Positions 31,421 to 44,700 of a stretch of DNA of 64,000 nt are shown in pieces. This DNA is from Dipylidium caninum. Taxonomy: Eukaryota > Platyhelminthes > Cestoda > Cyclophyllidea > Dipylidiidae. The translations under genes and the position numbers were made by a program. Numbering within the stretch: the stretch's first letter is position 1; each line of letters begins with the position of its first letter. The notes beneath the pieces were generated by a model. The model saw only the letters and a list, made by a program, of their open reading frames with translations. It had not been told where the DNA came from and searched no databases. The stretch is taken from contig QEYB01000448.1 of assembly GCA_017562135.1 (NCBI GenBank), positions 2,604,001 to 2,668,000 of the forward strand, written 5' to 3'.

Positions 31421-33094
31421 TGTCAATCTGTTTTCGCTTTTAGCAGGGTAGATTGCGGTTTGGAGGCTTTCGAGCCGGCCCGCCGATCGGCAAAAGACCT
31501 TGAGACATGGAGTTCGCCGGCGGGTCGCACCTTACCCTTTTACCTCGTTTATTTCGGACAGGTCACCTTTTTAGCACGAGCCCAAGCCCTAATAAGGAGT
31601 CACACACTGCAGTGTGTCTATCGCTGAGTCTAAGGCAGAGGGGGTGTACGGTTGGGTGAGATTTTGGGACAATCTCGGGCGTTGTATCTACTATCTTGGG
31701 CGCGCGGGTGATTGGAGAGTTTATACGTGTTATTAATGCATTTCTACTTCCGCCCCTGCTGTACTTGTCCGGTTTTATGAGTTGGTTTTCCTTAATTTTC
31801 CCCCTATTCAGGAAATACTTAACCCATTTGCTGTGAGGACTGGGGAGGGGCGGAGGGAAAGTGAATTAATATCAGTGTAACATTATGCATCTCTAGTTTT
31901 ATGAGCATTTCACCTCCTGCTCAGGCCGATTAGATGCTGCGATGCTGTTGGACGGAAAAGACAAAAACTTGCTAGGACCTACGAGGTCGCTTTTGTTTAT
32001 CAATGGTTCGTGCCGTTGGGTAAGTCAACAAACCATTTAGATTTATTTGCGAAGCTCAACTCCCCTTGCACGCTCGCATAGCTCTCAACCAAAACGTAAA
32101 ACTGTTTTGCGCTGAGGTAAGTTTGCTTTGCGTCTGCAGTTCACAACGAAATATTTGTTCTGCAGTCGAAATAAATTTCGTTATATTTGCGTCTACGATG
32201 CTGTCGACCTCAAAAAAATTATAAAGATGTATTTTAGGAAATGAACTAACACCCTTTCGGTAATGACTACTCAATATGTCGTCAAATGTTATTTTGTTCC
32301 ACTGTGATCGGTCACAACGTGTACACTCCCGTTCTGACTACATGACTGGAAGTTATCTTTGGTCTCCTGACCCTTCTTTAGGCGAATAATAAATCTTCCT
32401 TAGTAGTATGGCATATCGCGACTTAAAGGAATTAGAAACGCTGAAGTGGCAAAGTCATGCAAGAAACGAAATGCCCCGAGCGCTGGCAACACCAATAAAA
32501 AACCGGAAATGACTAGCGATTGATGAGATAATGCAATTGTCATTAGCTGTGGTGAGATAGCGAATTCCACTTCAAATATGTGGGGAGTTTTTGTTAAGGT
32601 TTAATGTCGGATGGTCGGTATTTTGATAAGGGTCAATTGAATGAGAATCAGAGAAACAATAATTGCGATGCCGTCCTGTTCGCGAAAGATAATCAATACC
32701 TGTATATTACCGGAACGCAATAAAAATGTCATTGCATTATTATTTCTGGTGGGTCGTTTTAAGCCTAGTTCTGACTTCCGATACCAGAACTGATCGTATA
32801 AAAGTGAAAAGGGTCTCTCTTGGACACCCGGATTTTTTACTATTCCCACGAATACTTACCGTTGACTACTGAAATTAATACAATTTACGAAATACTATTT
32901 ACAGATGATTAATTTTTAATCGCGGCGTTTTCTCATAAAATTTAATAATTAACCATGTAAAACATTTTACTTTACATCATTCGAGGATACTTAATAGGGC
33001 TAATGGAATAAAATTGCTGATGAAATCCTATTAATGTCTTCGGCAGTGTTGCTTATAGTTAGCCGATGGAAGTCCGCCCTCTATAAGTACTAAT

Positions 33095-35323
33095 ATGGGT
33101 GACAAGATTTCTGCAGAGGAGCGGGTTTGTTATTTTAGTTTTATGAATTTTTGTGTGACTTTCTGCTGACAATTCGATCTTAATTTCAGGCAACAATGGG
33201 TGCCAGTTTGGTTCTTCTGGCACCCCCCAAACAAACTAGCGAGGTGGTCAAAGGTATTACCCTATTCGCTCCTAAACGCGGTGCACTCTTTTAGACGTTA
33301 AAGTTCTCGTTGGAGAGAGTGATATCATCGAGAAAAAAATCCTGGAGTAAGCGCACTTCATGAGTTGATCAGTTGCAGATCTTTACTGAAATACGCAAAA
33401 GAGCAAACCATACAAGTTACTCTACCCGGAAGTTCTATGAACACGCTCATTACAGAGCATGGTGACCTCGGTGGCCTGAGATTTTTTTGCCCTAGGTACC
33501 GTAAATCCTTCAAACTCGATTTACTAACACATTCCGTGGACGATTTACGCGATCTTGAACCCGATGACGCCGAAGGTGGTAGCATCGAATTAGAGCCGTG
33601 GAGGTCTGCAGTAGAAGGGGCTCTAACGTGTTACATGCGACAAAATTACCCCGGGGGTGCTGTCTCCGTCTTCGCCCCGGCGAGCCGAAAAAAACCCTCT
33701 ATCATAATTTACATTGAGTCCAGTTTGCGACGTCCTCGCCTGTATGCTTTCTTAATGAATGTTTTGGAGTTTATTTCGCAACTACTTTATACCTTATAGT
33801 ACTGGTCGATGGAGGTCTCGGTGGACGGTAAACATTCCGAATAAAATCGAGCGTGGAACTTGTCAGGTTTCTGGTGAAATCAAAATCCAGGTTTGCTGCG
33901 AGAATCATTATATTCCCTTTTACCTTGTCTTAAGATTTAACCAGTCTAACAACTTTCAGACTCACGTTTTTGAGGAGGGCAATGTTCAGCTCTTTTCCAC
34001 CAAATCATTCGACTTCGAGGTTGTGGCAAAATCGCCCGATTCTTTCGCACAAGAATTGTGTAGCAAAATAACGTCTTCCGATGCTGATTATCAGGTTAGT
34101 TCACTTTTTTTTGCTACTCTGTCGAGATACCCGCATTACCCATTTTCGTCACGAAAACAAATCAATACCTTCGTGCTGTGTCTCATTTTGCATGTGGGCT
34201 CATATCGGTGCTCTTTTGCGTATTTATGCACGCACACGTCCTTGCCTTTTACGTTTTGTGTCGTACACCCTGTGGTAACTTTGTGTCCTGACTGCAAGCA
34301 TTTTTGTTCATCCTCTGGCTTAAACGCTTTGTTCGTCTAAGACTTCTTTTTAATCAGACCTGGGAGATGTTTTAGGGACTAAATTTATCTGGTTTTCTCG
34401 CAGGCACTTTTTCTTTTTAAAGTTCATTACTTTGTCTGAATTGCTGCTTATACTCTAGTCTCTCTTAATTTAATTAACGGGCCTGAAATGTTATTTTAGA
34501 AGTAGCCATATAAGGTTGTGCTTAGCCGCTGTTGATTCGTTCATATGTGCCATTTCATCTTTCCTCTGTCACCTGTCTTCTAATTCTGCGGCTGTCGGCA
34601 TCTCAGAGAAATTGAGACCAGCGGTAGATTTTTTTGATTAAGGACTTTTTTGGAAATTTGACCAATTCTTCTCCATTATTTATCTCTTGTTTTGTAACAG
34701 TTTGGTTTCAATCCCTGTTTCTGGTGCCACAGAAGTCCTGATTGCTTTGGCATTGAATGTTGATTTTCCCTTTTGGAGGAGGCGATTACGCTGTGGTATC
34801 CTATACTCAGGCTATTTTCATTCTTCGCAATAAGAAGCTCAACTCTGATCAAATTGAGAGTTCGGAAAACTTATTCGATTCCCCATAAAATTGTTATTGT
34901 AATTGTAATTTAGATATAGTTATTACGACTGGGGTAATTTCTTTTTCTTTTTCATGTTTTTTCGTTTACATAAAAATTTGAATAGTCTTTGTTGCTCCCA
35001 AAACATTACTGTGGATCACTTATACATATTATCTTGATTAGTTGACAATGAAATAGTCTTTTTCACTAGTTCCGTGGATTTTTGCAAGTTCTATGATATA
35101 CTCCAAAAGTATGTCCCGGATTTGTTTTCTTCACACCCAAATCTGAATTCAGACAGCAATCGGCGGCAGTTTGGATACAATGTCTTCGAGCTCGGTGAAG
35201 GCGCTGCGTCGTCCTCTCCCGATGACCCACGATAAGATTGACTGGAACAAGATTGCCTCTTATCAGGTGGGCGGCGAGTTATCACGGGCTGCCTCTGTCA
35301 CCTCGCCCACGTCCTCCTCTTGA
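33095..35323 (+). CDS. CAPZA: F-actin-capping protein subunit alpha
   Basis: Exons 33095-33124, 33190-33253, 33295-33346, 33379-33741, 33800-33890, 33960-34094, 35153-35323 give 906 nt, that is 301 residues and a stop with all phases consistent. Family markers in order: ISAEER, APPKQTSEV, LITEHGDLG, RKSFKLD, SWR-like EPWRSAVEGAL, IYIESS, GRWRSRW, EEGNVQLFS and the C-terminal KALRRPLPMTHDKIDWNK. Human CAPZA has about 286 residues; the extra length is mainly a Ser/Thr-rich tail after the KIDWN helix. The alpha subunit pairs with CAPZB, caps actin barbed ends and limits filament growth at the cortex. Introns are very short (32, 41, 58, 65 and 69 nt) except the last (1,058 nt). The start is the ATG giving MGDKISAEER, aligned with the family N-terminus. 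Confidence 0.97.
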
Positions 35324-36774
35324 GGATATTTTCGCTACACCTCGTCGCTCCTTCTTTCTCCCCTCCCGCATCCCCTTTTTCTAACCCTGCGCACTCAACC
35401 CCCTTTACCCCTCACCTAATTTGGTGCCAACAGTAATGAAACAGTCTTTCTGTGCATGGTACACTGCCTATCCACCCTTCTTTCCCACTCCTCCTCCTCC
35501 TTCACCACTAATTTTCATTGCGACAAAGCAAATATATGCAAAAGGAGCTTAAAATTTCCACCTTCTTTCCGCAAGAAATGGTTGTTGATGACTATGGCTT
35601 ATGGAGGACGGAAGCTGCACAGAGTTTTCGTATCGGCTGTCGGATGTGCCTGCATACCAGTTTCGGAGTCGGGGGTATGGGCGTCGAAAGGTTTGTGAGT
35701 GTGACACGTTCGTCCTCGGTGTGTCTGCCTTTCATCGCCATCGGCGTTAGCGTGGCCGGGCACCTCGGAGGTCTAGTTTCTGCGCATGGGATTTCGCCGA
35801 AGAGCGATCCCAGCCCTGGTGAAGCTTTCCTCCAACTGTAATTCAATGCCGGGCGCCTGCTCCCCGAGACCGGCGTGCAGTTGTGGTACGCGGAGCGAGC
35901 AATGGTCTCCAAACTATTTAATTCTGACTTATCTTGGTCGTCTAGCGCTGGTCCTTCGAGGATTGAATATTCAGCGCAATGATCGGATCGCGAAGGGAAA
36001 CACGCGGGCCGCGGGTGTCCCGCGCTCGTTTTCTCCTTCATCTCCTCGGTGACGGAGTGAAGGAGAGGCTTGACTCTACAATGCCGAGCAACGGTGTGGC
36101 TGGAAGTGGCGTGGGTTGGATGAAGGTGCGAGGTGCGGCGCGGGCCAGCTGGCGCTCCTCCCCGCTGCCGGTGTCCGCGTAGGCGCCAAGCGTCCGAGCC
36201 CGAACTCCGGTGAAATGAGGCGACGACGCCGAGTGCACGAGGCGGGAGGCCACGCGCGCGGCGCAGAAAAGTTGGCTCCTCGGCGGGGACAGCAGAGGCC
36301 GCTGCCTCCGTGGCACCAGCAGGAGTCCTGCTCCCGGCGCTCCACACTTCACCACAGTTTAGCATCAACCCTTCTTCGTCCCACACCGAGAGGACTTGTT
36401 GCAAATTTGGAGGAGGCTCAATTGGTGGCTGCGAAATGGTGAGTAACTCCAACCAGTTTGAGCGAACGTTTCGACCGTTCCAAATCTCTCCACCTGCCCA
36501 TCGCATTGTCAGCATCGGAGCACCGACCAACTAACGGTGCAGGCGCTCACACGCCGAGGCGGTGTGCTTCGGAAGGCCCGCCTGCTCACTGGAAGCGTTA
36601 CCGCCGTCTCCCGTAGCGCCCACAGTCGTCACAAGGCAACGCCACGAAAGGCCAATCAGTAAATGTTCGTGTTACGATGCGAATAAAAGAAGCATGCAGA
36701 AAAGTGCGCATTTGCGGAAACGATGGACGAGAAGGCCGACCGCCTCTGCCGTTGCGGACGCGCGAGCGACTCGA
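35324..36774. other. Convergent region between CAPZA and cathepsin L
   Basis: CAPZA (+) and cathepsin L (-) converge here. The sequence from about 35.6 to 36.5 kb is GC-rich and contains an unbroken 312-codon minus-strand frame (35592-36530). Its translation is rich in Arg, Pro, Ser and Ala with no recognisable domain, and overlapping frames are also open. I treat it as compositional rather than coding. Confidence 0.4.
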
Positions 36775-39509
36775 CTAAACGTAGGGGAAGTCGGCCAGGG
36801 AGGCGACTCCGCACATGTTGTGGTAGTCCTTCGCCATCATGATGTACCCCTGCATGCCCCATCTGACGCCCCAACTGTTCTTCACCAGCCAGTAGGGCTT
36901 CCCACCCGCTCGGCCGTAGCCAACCAGGAGAACGCCGTGATTGAGGAGGGTCCGCGAACACCAGTGGCTTTTGTAGACTCCGTGGCTGCAAAAAAGAGCA
37001 AGAAAAATTAAACAAGTGTCAAGAACTTTTCAGAGATTCCGTGGGTGTTAATAAAGAAAAAAATAAACTTGTGGGGCGGTAGAGCCAGCTCCATTTCATC
37101 CAACAAGTCGTGTTCAGAAGCGCGAGCGAATTATCCAAGGCCTCATGTTTACGGTTTTACCGGTGCCATCTTGCATAGGCACCGTCGTCGTCGTTTAACT
37201 ACTTTTATAATAGGTTGAGCTTAACCGGATTAAAGATTGAACAACTGCTTTATTATTGGCGTCGGATACACCGAGAGAGCGCCGCCCCCTCCCGCCCAAT
37301 CCACCCAATTTGAATCGAGCAACAGTTTTGTGTTTTGCAAACAATGCATGATAAGGCGAATTGTATCTGCCACGATCGGAGTGAGACGTGGCTGTTGAGG
37401 AGATCAGACTTTAACTTGCAAAAAACAGTGAAAAGTGGAATATCTGGAGCCTCTTCTCAATGGAGTTCACGAATCTCAGAAATGGGAATCACTTTAATTC
37501 TTCTTCCCACCGTAGGGCACCGTGGACCGGTTACCACCCCATGTCTCCCCTCAATTATGGTCACAAATGAACGGCGTATTTGCCAAAACCTCGTATAAAT
37601 TAGAGGTCATTTTTAGACACTTCTCGCCTTTACACAAAATGAATTCGGCGCAGAAAGCCGCCCCCATTTAGAAGTCACTTTAGAATTACAACTCACCGGT
37701 AGAACATGAAGCCCAGTGTGCTAGCATCGATGGCGATGGAGATGGGTCCGACCGTGGCTGCTGCCTCCATGAGGGCCGTCTCGTTGCCCTCTGGAATATC
37801 GCCGATGTCAATGACTTGGGCAATGCCAAGGCTTTCGTTATAGCGACAAGGGCCATCCTCAAATTAACAACAATTTACTACTGCTATCAATTAAGTAGCG
37901 CTATATATAATGGTTGTTGTAGCTGATTGGCTGATTTGTACAAATTTCGAGTGGTGGTCCATTTTCCCAGTCTCTTTGGCTACCAAAGGATAGGCAGAGT
38001 ATTTACTTTACGGATAAAAAGCAGCCATTATCCACCCACATTTTCATTCGTTGCCTGCGAATAAGACTAAATATAATGTTTGATGTGTGGCTAAGATAGG
38101 TCCAATTTGGATGCATAAATTCGCTATATAAAACACCGTTAATTTCTGAATAACAGTACCAAAACGATCTTGTCTACTTCGGCAACCCACTTGATTGCTC
38201 ATCCTCAAATCTTTTTATAGCCTGTGTGGGTGAGAGGAATCAAAAGAGATACTATGGCATTGTCTCCTTCCATGATTACTTGAATTTCGAGCGAAAAGGC
38301 GTAATTAAGAGGACGTTTTGACGTCTACGTGGTTAAGCAGATGAAATTGGAGATTCTAGGACGCTGTGAAGACAGGAGTTTAACCTAAGACTTAATGGCG
38401 ACTCGACGCGACTTTAGTGACCATGGCTACTGCTCACTTCTAATGGACATAAACATATTCGGTATGCAGTTCGAAAGCACACCGTGCTCCTCTAAGCGTT
38501 AACGTGGTGGTGCGGGGGAGCAAGCCAGGGTGGGTCGGGGCTGTGGGGAAATTAATTAAACGAGATGTTGGGAGGTGTTTACCGTGGCACGATAAGGATA
38601 ATCACCCTCGGACTCGATGGAATGGTTCTTCAGGTACTTGTAGGCGTTGGACATGTACCCGCCGTTGCAGCCATCGTTGCCGTCCTTCAGAGAGCAGTCG
38701 ACCAACTGTTGCTCCGACAGGCTGACAAGTTTGCCCGTCTTCTTGGCCAGAGCGCCTTCCAGCGCTCCTGTCGCCGAAAACGCCCAGCAGGACCCGCAAT
38801 TGCCCTGACAAGAAATGTCCTCGCATAAACCGGGGAACAAAATTTTTTTGAATAAGGCAATTTACTTGGAGGACGATACGAATGGCTGGTATCCGCGCAT
38901 TAAATAATAGAGGGGAGAAAAAGGCCGTGTCTCTTGCCACCGGTCCGGCACCTCAAAAATGAGCTCTCTCATTCACCCGAGCGCCATTAAACCGGTGCTT
39001 CGTCGAGATATGCCCTGGCAAAGCTGGCAATAGGGCGGTGGACGGAGTTTTACCGAACACAAAGGCACCGGTCTGATTGAACTGGTCAGTCGCACCTGGT
39101 TTTTGACGCCTGTCACAAGATTTTTGTCGCGCCAGTCAACCGAGTCCGGGAGCTCGGCGACGCGGAGGGACGATTTCCAGGGCCTTCCTCGCCTCTCGTG
39201 CCGCCTCGTTCCCAGGTATTGCTTGGTAAACTCCTCGAGCGTGAGGTCGGCGAACTGGTTCACCTCCGACGAGTAGCTCTCGAGACCGGCGTCGAAGCGT
39301 CGATTGTGACCGATTGTGTAGAGGAGGTTGCTGGCGAAAACCCTCCTTCGCTCGGTCTCCTCTTTCCCCGCGTAAGTTCGCCCATGCCGCAGTTTCCACG
39401 CCAACCACCGACGATCTATTTCGTGCTCACTGAGGAAAGGCGGACCTCCCGCGACGTCTGCCAGCGGAGTGAGGGTGAGAAAGAGGAAGAGCAGTGCTGT
39501 CAGTCTCAT
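36775..39509 (-). CDS. Cathepsin L-type cysteine protease precursor
   Basis: Exons 39096-39509, 38583-38804, 37697-37857, 36775-36985 give 1,008 nt, that is 335 residues. A hydrophobic signal peptide ([21 protein letters not shown]) opens the protein. The propeptide carries the ERFNIN pattern (E...[16 protein letters not shown]) and the VNQFADLT motif, so it belongs to the cathepsin L group. The mature enzyme begins near LPDSVDWR. Catalytic residues are present: Gln138 at the end of exon 1, Cys144 in [10 protein letters not shown], His282 in [11 protein letters not shown] and Asn302 in VKNSWG. CNGGYM is also typical. It should be a secreted or lysosomal endopeptidase, active at acid pH after propeptide removal. 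In flatworms such enzymes digest host protein or act in the tegument; that role is inferred from family knowledge. Every exon join is in phase. Confidence 0.96.
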
Positions 39510-41759
39510 GAGCGAGCGGAGCGCAAGTGAAGCCTGGTGCAGTGGAAGGAGTGTTTATTGAGGGGAGCCAATAAGCTGGCCTTCAGAAAGGTAAACAATC
39601 CTGCAACCCACCTGTTTGTATATCTTAGTGAATCTGAGATGTTTTGGTGAAGAATTTGTCTAAAACTCGTCGAATGTCCTTTGCTGGAGCAAGACAGACT
39701 TCGGGAAGCCCCGAGTCCTTCATCCACCCTTAGAGCGGACCGCGAGGAGTCCGGGGTGCGCAGAAATTGGGACCACGTCGCCTCCCCGTCCTCTGCGCAC
39801 ACTCGGCTCCTCGAGCTACCCGTCTGCGAGGCGCCACTTTGCAGAAGAGTCTCGGGAGATCCTGCCGAATTAAGACTGCATCACCCGAGCACAACTTCAA
39901 ATCATCGAAGTTTTCCTCGCGAACACGGTGCGCGCCCAGACAAAGGACTATCCTGACGGGAGGGATGGAGGGCGGGGCAGACGACCTGCGGGACAGCACC
40001 ACGCTTGGACCGTCGCAGGAGGGTCAGCCCGAAACGGGCCTAAGTGGTGGAAGGGACGTTCGATTTGAGCCTGAAGTGTGGTCGGTCGCTCATTCCACCC
40101 CACCACGTTATTTACTGCCTCCGTTTCGCTGTCAGACTCTCCCACCCTCCGTTTCCCCAACTCCACTTCCTGCGCGCTGATTTAGGCGAGAAGAGGAAGG
40201 TTGGCCACTCGCGAACGCTCTGGAAGAATCACTACCACATGAGCTGTAAAACAGCTTAAACCTACTCAAGAACACCTGCTGCTTCAGAGCCATCGAGGGA
40301 CTGAACAGACGGGAGGACAGCCTCCATTCATCCCAGACTTTCCTTAGAGTGACCCCTCGTGCTTGACGAATCCGAGGCGTCGTGGTAAAGCTCGTTCATC
40401 CCTCACATCATGTCGTATTCGAGTCGCGCTGCAAGCGTCACAAACGAATTGTGAACAGGTCCCTTGACAGTGGAGGAAGGCCGAGGTGGGCCACCGACCA
40501 GTCGGTCCCCATGGCCTCAGGCGCAACTCGAGCGGACTGGCCCAACGGTGTTTCTGAGGCATTTGCGGAGAAGAGGAGAAAAGTCCTGCGTCTCTCGCGC
40601 TGTCTTCTGCTGCGTTGGTTGTCGGTGAATCCGTATGGTCCACCGACAAAGCTATCATCGCAAGGCCGCCAGGACGACCTTCTTGAGTGCGGATGGGACT
40701 CAGGCGAGGATACGAGGGGGCGCGGGCTGATGCCCACGGCACATGGCAGGTAGGCCGATGCGACATCGTCAAAGGGGAGCACGACGCTCACGTCCCCCGA
40801 CGACGTTCCTCTGCGCCCAGCACATCGAGCGCTTGTCAGCCTTCTACTTTTTCTCGGCACTTAGCAGCACCCGCCCTCCAACACCCTCCTCCTCCGTTCG
40901 GCCGGACGAAGGGCGGCAAGTCCCACGCTGCCTCGCAAATTTACCGTGAGTGCACGCTACTGTTGCCCATTTAATCCGCAGGGGTTACGAGACTTGGCGC
41001 TCAAAAGGGAGCGGGCTACACGCTATTCCGACGGTGTTCGAACGCGCCCACACCCGAGTTCTTCGGTCTCCGTTGCATTGCCGCCCACTTCTCGGCAGGA
41101 CTGGCACCTCCTGGCCCCCCGCCTCCCCGCGGCCCTCTGCAACGGGCGGGCGGGAGAGCGACGCAACACCTCGCCGCCGTGGGTATTCGCATGCGCGATA
41201 ATGTTGAACAAAAGGCGGGTGAGTTAATGGCCTTCCACTTAAATACTTTATACGAGACAGCAACCCGAATAGCCGCCTCCGACAGAGAAGCCGCGCAGCA
41301 CTCCAACTGCCCCAAAGTGGTCAGGCACACTGGAGCCCAGGAAACGCTCTAACTTGGCCCCTCCGGTGCATTTTCGCAGGTCAACCCGGCAAAGCCTTCG
41401 TCGCCTATCTCACAACTCGCCGGTGGAATGCGCTGGAAAGGGAGAACTTGGCGACGGGGAGCGTGGAAAAACTCTGACAAGAAGAGTCCACGTTCAGCTG
41501 ATTAGGGGAAGTAGGTCATGGAATCGCCATGGAGCGTGGCACTTCGATGTCCGAAGCCAACTTGGAACAACGAAGTGCCTTCGCCTCCACGGCCCTCGGC
41601 GCACTTGGCACGGACCCGAGACGACCGCGGCCGGAGCCGCGGTGCGGCGCGGTGCCGTGCGCCGAGAGGCGCCCAACTGCATGCGTCCGCGCGCATCAGA
41701 GCCCTCGTCCACCAGCCCTTCCGCACTCAGTCCGAGCCGCCGGCCCCAGCGCAAGGCTT
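39510..41759. other. GC-rich intergenic region between the unknown secreted gene and cathepsin L
   Basis: About 2.2 kb upstream of cathepsin L (-) and immediately downstream of the secreted-protein gene (-). Open frames of 70-140 codons occur in several frames on both strands, as expected in GC-rich DNA. None has a recognisable motif or consistent splice structure. The cathepsin promoter should lie near 39.5-39.8 kb. Confidence 0.4.
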
Positions 41760-41764
41760 TTATT
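41759..41764 (-). terminator. Poly(A) signal AATAAA overlapping the stop codon
   Basis: The minus-strand sequence at the end of the secreted-protein gene reads CAATAAAAG. The TAA stop (41760-41762) lies inside the AATAAA hexamer, so the 3'UTR would be only some tens of nucleotides. Confidence 0.6.
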
Positions 41765-44700
41765 GCACATCTCGCTTCAGCAGGTAATGCGACACAAGGC
41801 TTGTCAAATGCAACGAGTAGGATTGCAGCCCGTCGATGTCCCCGAGGAAGTAGACTTTCCTCGCGTCCTCGTCATCAGCCTAAAATAAGCAATGAATCGC
41901 GTTGCACACGAGGTTCCCGACACGGTGAGAAGACGCCTGAATTGCAATGCGTCCAACCCCTCCCCGCCGCCTTTCCCCCCCAAAGAAGTAGCATGAGAAG
42001 GGAGTTAGTTAACAGTCGATGACACGAAAGCAAACACGTGTGAGCTTTCGGAAGTGGGGGGAAAAACCTACGCTTTTTTTGACGAAATCGTCCAATCCGT
42101 CGCTATCCGTGACTGGTCCGAATTCGTAGTCGTATTTTTGGCCGTAGTAGTCGAGGTCCTACAAAAAGAGGAACGCCACTCCTCAGACGACTGCCTCGGA
42201 TGCAAACCACTTTGGCACAGGGCTCTGCTCTGTGACTGCCACCTCGAGTGAGTGGCAGCCTCTTCGACTGCCTAACGCCGCGGCGTTATGAGACACCTAA
42301 CGCCGCGGCGTTATGAGACACCTCACTCGCGTAATGTTAAGTGGAATGCTTGGAGAAGTGGAGTGGAAGGGCGTCTGTCGCCCGGGAGGCGACGAAGCCA
42401 CTCACTCACCCTCCTGCCCTCGTTCCCCCTGTGTGCTTCGATGACAAAAACGTCGGCGTTTGCCTTGGGGATTGCGACGCCGAGGACCTGTGGAGGAAGG
42501 CAGAGGGGGTAAAGCGAGGCGACGGCTCGAGTGGTGCGTTGTTCAGTGCAAATTGCTGACCTCGTCCATTGAATCACTTTGCAGCTTGGTGAGGAATTTT
42601 TGGCCATTGATGACGCAGCCAATACTCGCTCGAAATTCAGTTCCTTTCGGTTGCAGGTGCTGTAGAATCTTGAAGAATCCCACAATGGTGGAGAGTCCGT
42701 GTTTGGTAGAATTGGTGCTGATCAAATGCACCACACATTTGACCTCGCCCGGGTCGTACTTCAAATGGTAGACCGTCTTCTGGGGCGAAGCATCTTTAAG
42801 ACACAAAAGCAACTCCTTTTCACCTCGTTCGCGTGCAGATCGACTCTTGTAACGCGCAGCGGGCGTGGAGTGCTGAGCTCTCAGGTCTAACGACGCCACG
42901 ACAAGGCGCAATTTGAGTCTCAACAGGACTAGGAAGCGTGCAAACAATCAGCCACCAGTGGGTGACTCTCCAAAACACCTGCGTAATTGCCATAATTCAA
43001 TAGCTAACGCGAAATCCTTTTTAGGGTGAAAACAGTCCAAAAGCAAATTCTGCGTTGGTCAAAGTGGGCCGACAAAGAGTGCGACTTACTGGGGGGAATC
43101 CTCACGCTGGCTGCACTTAATTTGATCACGGAATCATTGAAGGTGGATTGCAGAGAGGACCAAAGGCTTTCGGCATTCGAGCCGGGATGTCGTCTCCGGT
43201 CCAATGTCCTTGCGCTTCTGCGTCCGTTTTCGATGCTTTCGGACATCTTGACAACTTCATTGGAAACGTTGTAGACGTAGAGCCTGTGGTATCGCTGGGT
43301 GCCGTCCAGGGGCTGAAACGCAGTGACACGTTCCCTACAGGCTGCGATCTCGAGGTGGTCCTACGTGGCCGCCTCACCACCTCATCCCGACACGCAGCGT
43401 CTTGTCAGAGGTCCGCCCACCGGCCCTGTCGCCACGCGACGTGCCGGTGGGCGGTGAAACTTTGACAGACCACGACTTGCACGGTCACCCATTCTCCCAT
43501 CATTTCGCCCACGCCACTGACCGTGTGGCACTGCGTGGGCTCTCGCGCCCACTTCAAAGAGACATGAGGGCGCCTTTCACTTACCAGCAAACCGAGGGAC
43601 AGAGGTTAGACAAAGAGAACCTACGTCGTAGAGAGGGTAGAGGGAGCCGAGAATAGCATTCAGCTCCGCCTTATCCTTCGTTCGCCAGGGAGTAGAGCTG
43701 TCGAAAAGCTCTGGCCCAATCACCAGAAGAATATTCTCATTCCCCTTGTCGAACGCCCCGAGGAACGCTCTGAGAAGACAAGTACAAGCTTTACTTAGCT
43801 GCATGTGGCCTAAAACTTTTACCGAGCGGTCAGGTTACTAGGTGTAAAAGAATGTGAGAGTTCCCTCGCCAAGTTGCACGCGATTCTGCGGGCACCGCCG
43901 AAGACCACTTTACGCTGGCTGCAGAAAACGAAAGCTTTCAACGACAACGCCGGTTCACGGCTTGACCCGAACGGGCACACCGTCTGTAGGGGCAGTGGAG
44001 CCGCCAGTGCGGGCTCACTGGGAAGGGTGGGGGCTTTTTCGCGAGAGGTGCCCGTGGCCTCTGTGCTGTGGGTCGAAATGGCCAAATACTGCAGCATTCT
44101 CGTTTCAATCGCCCAGATGGACGGATACCGGCCACACAACAGGCTCTACAGGCGTCCCTGCCTGTGGCACAACTGACTTCCACACAATGTGACCCGAGCA
44201 ACTTGCGAGTGGTCTCAGCGGGGGGGGTGGGGGAGGCGAGGAGGGGCTGCTTACAAGCGGGGGGTTTTGCCTCGTATTCCAAAAAACGCTTCCAAAATGA
44301 ACTATTTTGGATGGCAGACGACTTGATAAATGGCGGGGTAACGGGAGGACGTCGGTGACTTACAAAGTGGCGGCCTTGGTGGCAGAATCGTAGACTTCGA
44401 GGGCACAATCGTGACATTCGGTTAACTTGATCGGTGCGAATATCTGCGAAGAAGTGGACGAGATAGTTACGAAGATGTGGTAAAAATGCCGTCATTTACC
44501 ACTCTTTTGACCCGCGGCGGCGCATGTCGAGGCGTGTACACTTTGTGGCCGGAGGTGAAGTGGGGGTGAATCTAGGGGAGTGAACGACGTAAACCCCCTT
44601 CCTGCCAGAGGCACCTACCGAGCAGGCCTCGTTCAGATCCTCCATCACGGGACTCAGCGCCTCGGGGCCGCGAGGCGGAATGCTATGTGAGATGTATATG

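Larger units (their letters stand above)
30330..33094. other. Intergenic region between Scribble and CAPZA
   Basis: It contains the Scribble 3'UTR with AATAAA at 30843-30848, a GC-rich patch near 31.1-31.25 kb, a hairpin at 31393-31420, and an AT-rich tail leading into the CAPZA start. No coding exon with recognisable similarity was seen. Confidence 0.5.

Noticed and set aside
35592..36530. 312-codon minus-strand open frame
   Set aside because: It lies in GC-rich DNA where several overlapping frames are open on both strands. The translation is Arg/Pro/Ser-rich with no motif, and it sits in the convergent 3' ends of CAPZA and cathepsin L.
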